Shown here: one piece after another, positions 6,374-7,808 of the stretch
How the letters are laid out: each line of letters opens with the position of its first letter
Position numbering within the stretch: position 1 is the first letter of the stretch
Assembly: GCA_031265015.1 (NCBI GenBank)
Contig: JAISDG010000131.1
Span: 1 to 7,808 of the forward strand
Direction: 5' to 3'
DNA length: 7,808 nucleotides
From: Spirochaetaceae bacterium
GTDB lineage: Bacteria; Spirochaetota; Spirochaetia; Treponematales; Breznakiellaceae
The notes under the pieces: model-generated
The model's database searches: none
Told to the model about the DNA's origin: nothing
Seen by the model: only the letters and a program-made list of their open reading frames with translations
Translations under genes and position numbers: made by a program

Positions 6374-7480
6374 ATGCCGTCCGGGGGTAAAAATTTTTTC
6401 CTGCATTATTCGATTATAGTCTGTGCGGCGCTGATAGCCCTTTTCCCCGCCTGCCGGTCTCCGGGGGACGATGCCCCGGAAACGGCTGTTTCCCGGGATG
6501 TTTCTGATTCCGCCGGAACCGGAGGCCCGGGCGCGGCGGTACGGCAAAGCGCCGAAACCGCGGCCGCCCTTTCCCCGGTTCCGGAAACAGCCGCCGCGCG
6601 GAATGGCGGAGTGTCCGATGTTCAAACTGCCCGCAGCGGCTCGGCCGCGGAAGGATCCGCCGCCGCTGTCCCCGGTACAGGCAGAACCGCGCAAACCGGA
6701 TCCGGCGGCGCCCAATCCCGGCCTTCCGGCGGCAGAACTGAATCCCTCGCGTCCTTAGGCGGTATCAGGCCCGGATCGGGCCGGGGCGTTTTTATCGGAG
6801 AACTGAACCCGGTTAACTATCAGACTGTCGATCCGGCGATTCTTCTTCAGATGGGCATGGAACAGTATCAAGTCTCGTTTATTCTGGGTGAACGGTATCT
6901 GAACGAAAAAAAATACGACAGCGCCCTGACGGAATACAATAAAGCTCTTAACCTGAAGCCCGATTACCCGGAAGCCCTTTTTTCCCGGGGCAGGACCTAC
7001 CAGATCAGTGGCAATTTTAATCATGCCCTGGAAGACTATACCAAAACCATCGCCCTGAAAAAGGACAGCGCCGCCGCCTACAACCACCGGGGGTATATTT
7101 TTGCCCAGCGGGGGGATCATGCAAAAGCCCTGAACGATTATACCCAGGCTATCGCCCTTAAAAAGGATTACGGAGACGCCCTCTATAACCGGGGTTATTC
7201 TTACCGCGTCCAGGGACAATACGACAAAGCCATAGATGATTTTACCCGGCTCCTGCAGCTGGAACCGGACAACGCCGCCGCTTATAATCAGCGGGGAACC
7301 GCCTGGTATTACAAGGAAAATGACGAACAGGCAATCCGTGATTTTTCCGAAGCCATCAGGATTAAGCCCGGCTATGCCCTGGCCTGGCATAACCGGGGCA
7401 CAGCCTACCGGATGAGCGGGGATAAAAGCAAGGCGGACGCGGATTTTGCCGAAGCGGTCCGGCTGGGATACCGGAAGTAA
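6374..7480 (+). CDS. Putative TPR lipoprotein
   Basis: A 368-residue protein with an N-terminal hydrophobic segment (residues 7-26) ending in LFPAC, so Cys27 is a likely lipidation site. Proline at -2 is unusual for a lipobox, but spirochaete lipoboxes are known to be relaxed. Residues 28-139 are a low-complexity linker rich in Ala, Gly, Ser, Thr and Pro. Residues about 167-368 are six tetratricopeptide repeats with an exact 34-residue period (starts near 167, 201, 235, 269, 303 and 337). They carry the usual G at position 8, A at 20 and P or equivalent at 32, with a recurrent NRG or NHRG in the first helix. Such arrays form a superhelix that binds partner proteins, so a membrane-anchored periplasmic adaptor is likely. 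The ATG is supported by GGAG seven bases upstream and by the signal sequence. It lies 32 bp after the large TPR gene on the same strand. A specific partner cannot be named from sequence. Confidence 0.9.
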   Translation: MPSGGKNFFLHYSIIVCAALIALFPACRSPGDDAPETAVSRDVSDSAGTGGPGAAVRQSAETAAALSPVPETAAARNGGVSDVQTARSGSAAEGSAAAVPGTGRTAQTGSGGAQSRPSGGRTESLASLGGIRPGSGRGVFIGELNPVNYQTVDPAILLQMGMEQYQVSFILGERYLNEKKYDSALTEYNKALNLKPDYPEALFSRGRTYQISGNFNHALEDYTKTIALKKDSAAAYNHRGYIFAQRGDHAKALNDYTQAIALKKDYGDALYNRGYSYRVQGQYDKAIDDFTRLLQLEPDNAAAYNQRGTAWYYKENDEQAIRDFSEAIRIKPGYALAWHNRGTAYRMSGDKSKADADFAEAVRLGYRK

Positions 7481-7504
7481 CCACACGGCGCGCTGTTTCC
7501 TTTT
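7473..7504 (+). terminator. Possible weak terminator of the TPR lipoprotein gene
   Basis: GGAAGTA (7473-7479) can pair with TGTTTCC (7494-7500) in seven pairs, two of them G-T, around a 14-base GC-rich loop, with TTTT directly after (7501-7504). The left arm overlaps the stop codon TAA 7478-7480. The stem is weak and the T-run short, so this is only a candidate. Confidence 0.3.
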
Positions 7505-7530
7505 GAACCAGTGACTTCTGCGTGTAAAGC
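7501..7530 (-). pseudogene. Relic of a valine tRNA (anticodon loop to T loop)
   Basis: Read on the minus strand, this stretch matches the anticodon loop, variable loop, T-stem 5' strand and part of the T loop of the intact tRNA-Val. The block GAACCAGTGACTTCT (plus strand, 7505-7519) is identical to 7579-7593, 74 bases away. CGTGT (7521-7525) matches 7596-7600 after a one-base gap. The loop reads TTTACAC instead of TTCACAC, which would give anticodon TAC, also valine. The 3' strand of the T stem is lost (TTTCC in place of ACTGG on the plus strand) and the anticodon stem cannot pair fully, so no functional tRNA can form. It could be a decayed tandem tRNA-Val(TAC) gene or a fragment left by recombination at a tRNA site. 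Confidence 0.65.
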
Positions 7531-7551
7531 CGTATCCGGCATCTATGTAAA

Positions 7552-7645
7552 AACCGGTTAGTGGGCGATACTGGATTCGAACCAGTGACTTCTACCGTGT
7601 GAAGGTAGCACTCTCGCCACTGAGTTAATCGCCCACTAATCGGTT
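7552..7645. repeat. 18-bp inverted repeat enclosing tRNA-Val
   Basis: AACCGGTTAGTGGGCGAT (7552-7569) and ATCGCCCACTAATCGGTT (7628-7645) are complementary at 17 of 18 positions. The inner seven pairs are the tRNA acceptor stem. The other eleven extend outward through the discriminator base and flanking DNA, with one mismatch (C7555 against T7641 on the plus strand, C against A in the minus-strand RNA at that position). On the minus strand the 3' arm runs into TTTTT (7553-7549), so the structure could also act as a terminator with the tRNA in its loop. Confidence 0.75.
7562..7634 (-). tRNA. tRNA-Val(CAC)
   Basis: The minus strand folds into a full 73-nt cloverleaf. The acceptor stem is GGGCGAT with ATCGCCC and discriminator A. 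The D stem is ACTC/GAGT with loop AGTGGCGA. The anticodon stem is CTACC/GGTAG with loop TTCACAC, putting anticodon CAC at 7599-7601, which reads GUG (valine). The variable loop is AAGTC and the T arm is ACTGG/CCAGT with loop TTCGAAT. The 3' CCA is not encoded (CTA follows the discriminator), so CCA must be added after transcription. It converges on the TPR lipoprotein gene. A strong promoter lies about 100 nt upstream on the same strand. The flanking DNA extends the acceptor stem by eleven further positions. Confidence 0.95.
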
Positions 7646-7651
7646 ATGGTC

Positions 7652-7736
7652 AAAAAACGCCGGATGCGCTCCCGCCGCCGGGTTAATTACCACAAACCCT
7701 GACCGGCAAATTCGGACACGCGTATTCCCGCGATTT
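7652..7736 (-). ncRNA. Structured leader or possible small RNA upstream of tRNA-Val
   Basis: This is the minus-strand stretch between the predicted start (about 7736) and a run of six T (7657-7652). In the RNA, TGCCGG (7708-7703) can pair with CCGGCG (7663-7658), the latter directly followed by the T6 run, as in a rho-independent terminator. The 39-nt loop contains a nested hairpin, GGGTT/AACCC. The wide loop makes the structure uncertain. It could be a small RNA of about 85 nt with partial read-through into the tRNA, or just a trimmed tRNA leader. No open reading frame of note is present. Confidence 0.25.
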
Positions 7737-7742
7737 TCACTT

Positions 7743-7771
7743 ATTCTAACAGCGACAGGGTAATATGTCAA
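7743..7771 (-). promoter_or_regulatory. Consensus-like sigma-70 promoter for tRNA-Val
   Basis: On the minus strand a perfect TTGACA (7771-7766) is separated by exactly 17 bases from TAGAAT (7748-7743), which matches five of six of the -10 consensus. TG at the extended -10 position (TGTTAGAAT) adds support. The start would be near 7736, about 100 nt before the tRNA. This is the best promoter in the window, as expected for a stable RNA gene. The remaining DNA to the window end (7772-7808) shows nothing I can assign. Confidence 0.85.
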
Positions 7772-7808
7772 CGCTCCGCGGATCTTTTCCCCGTACCCGG
7801 TAATGAAC

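Noticed and set aside
7481..7645. Attachment-site pair of an integrated element at tRNA-Val
   Set aside because: The two copies are only 74 bp apart with no integrase or element between them and the relic lacks the tRNA 3' end, so a decayed tandem tRNA is simpler.
1..7808. CRISPR array, insertion sequence or transposase
   Set aside because: No regularly spaced direct repeats and no transposase-like or integrase-like protein were seen.

Overview
The window looks like spirochaete DNA, most likely from a GC-rich member of the Treponema group. The main reason is a class I (archaeal-type) lysyl-tRNA synthetase, which replaces the usual bacterial class II enzyme in spirochaetes. A secreted CBM48-like protein and two TPR proteins, one of them a putative lipoprotein, fit that setting. 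Coding regions are GC-rich and short AT-rich gaps mark the regulatory DNA. The genus is an inference; a 16S or marker-gene comparison would be needed to fix it.

Layout. Bases 1-315 (+) hold the C-terminal end of a gene entering from the left, probably a DEAD/DEAH-box (Lhr-like) helicase. Bases 316-404 hold a terminator-like hairpin and then a 10-bp dyad that runs into the start codon of lysS (405-2147, +). Converging on lysS is a secreted protein with two CBM48/E-set-like domains (2188-2937, -). A 41-bp divergent spacer separates it from a 1120-residue bitopic membrane protein (2979-6341, +). That protein has an extremely acidic, almost lysine/arginine-free N-terminal half, one transmembrane segment and a TPR-like C-terminal half. 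After 32 bp with a TATAAT box and a good ribosome binding site comes a second TPR protein, a putative lipoprotein (6374-7480, +). The right end holds tRNA-Val(CAC) on the minus strand (7562-7634). The tRNA has a consensus-like promoter and a long leader upstream, lies inside an extended inverted repeat, and is followed by a relic of a second valine tRNA.

How it may fit together. lysS and tRNA-Val are housekeeping translation genes. The three genes between them look like an envelope module: a secreted carbohydrate-binding-type protein, a TPR membrane scaffold and a TPR lipoprotein. No enzyme is encoded with them, so a structural or adaptor role is more likely than catalysis, but this is inference. 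I do not see a clear new defence or mobile system. The least ordinary signals are the dyad over the lysS start, the acidic tract of the large membrane protein, and the tRNA-Val locus with its extended stem, relic copy and structured leader.
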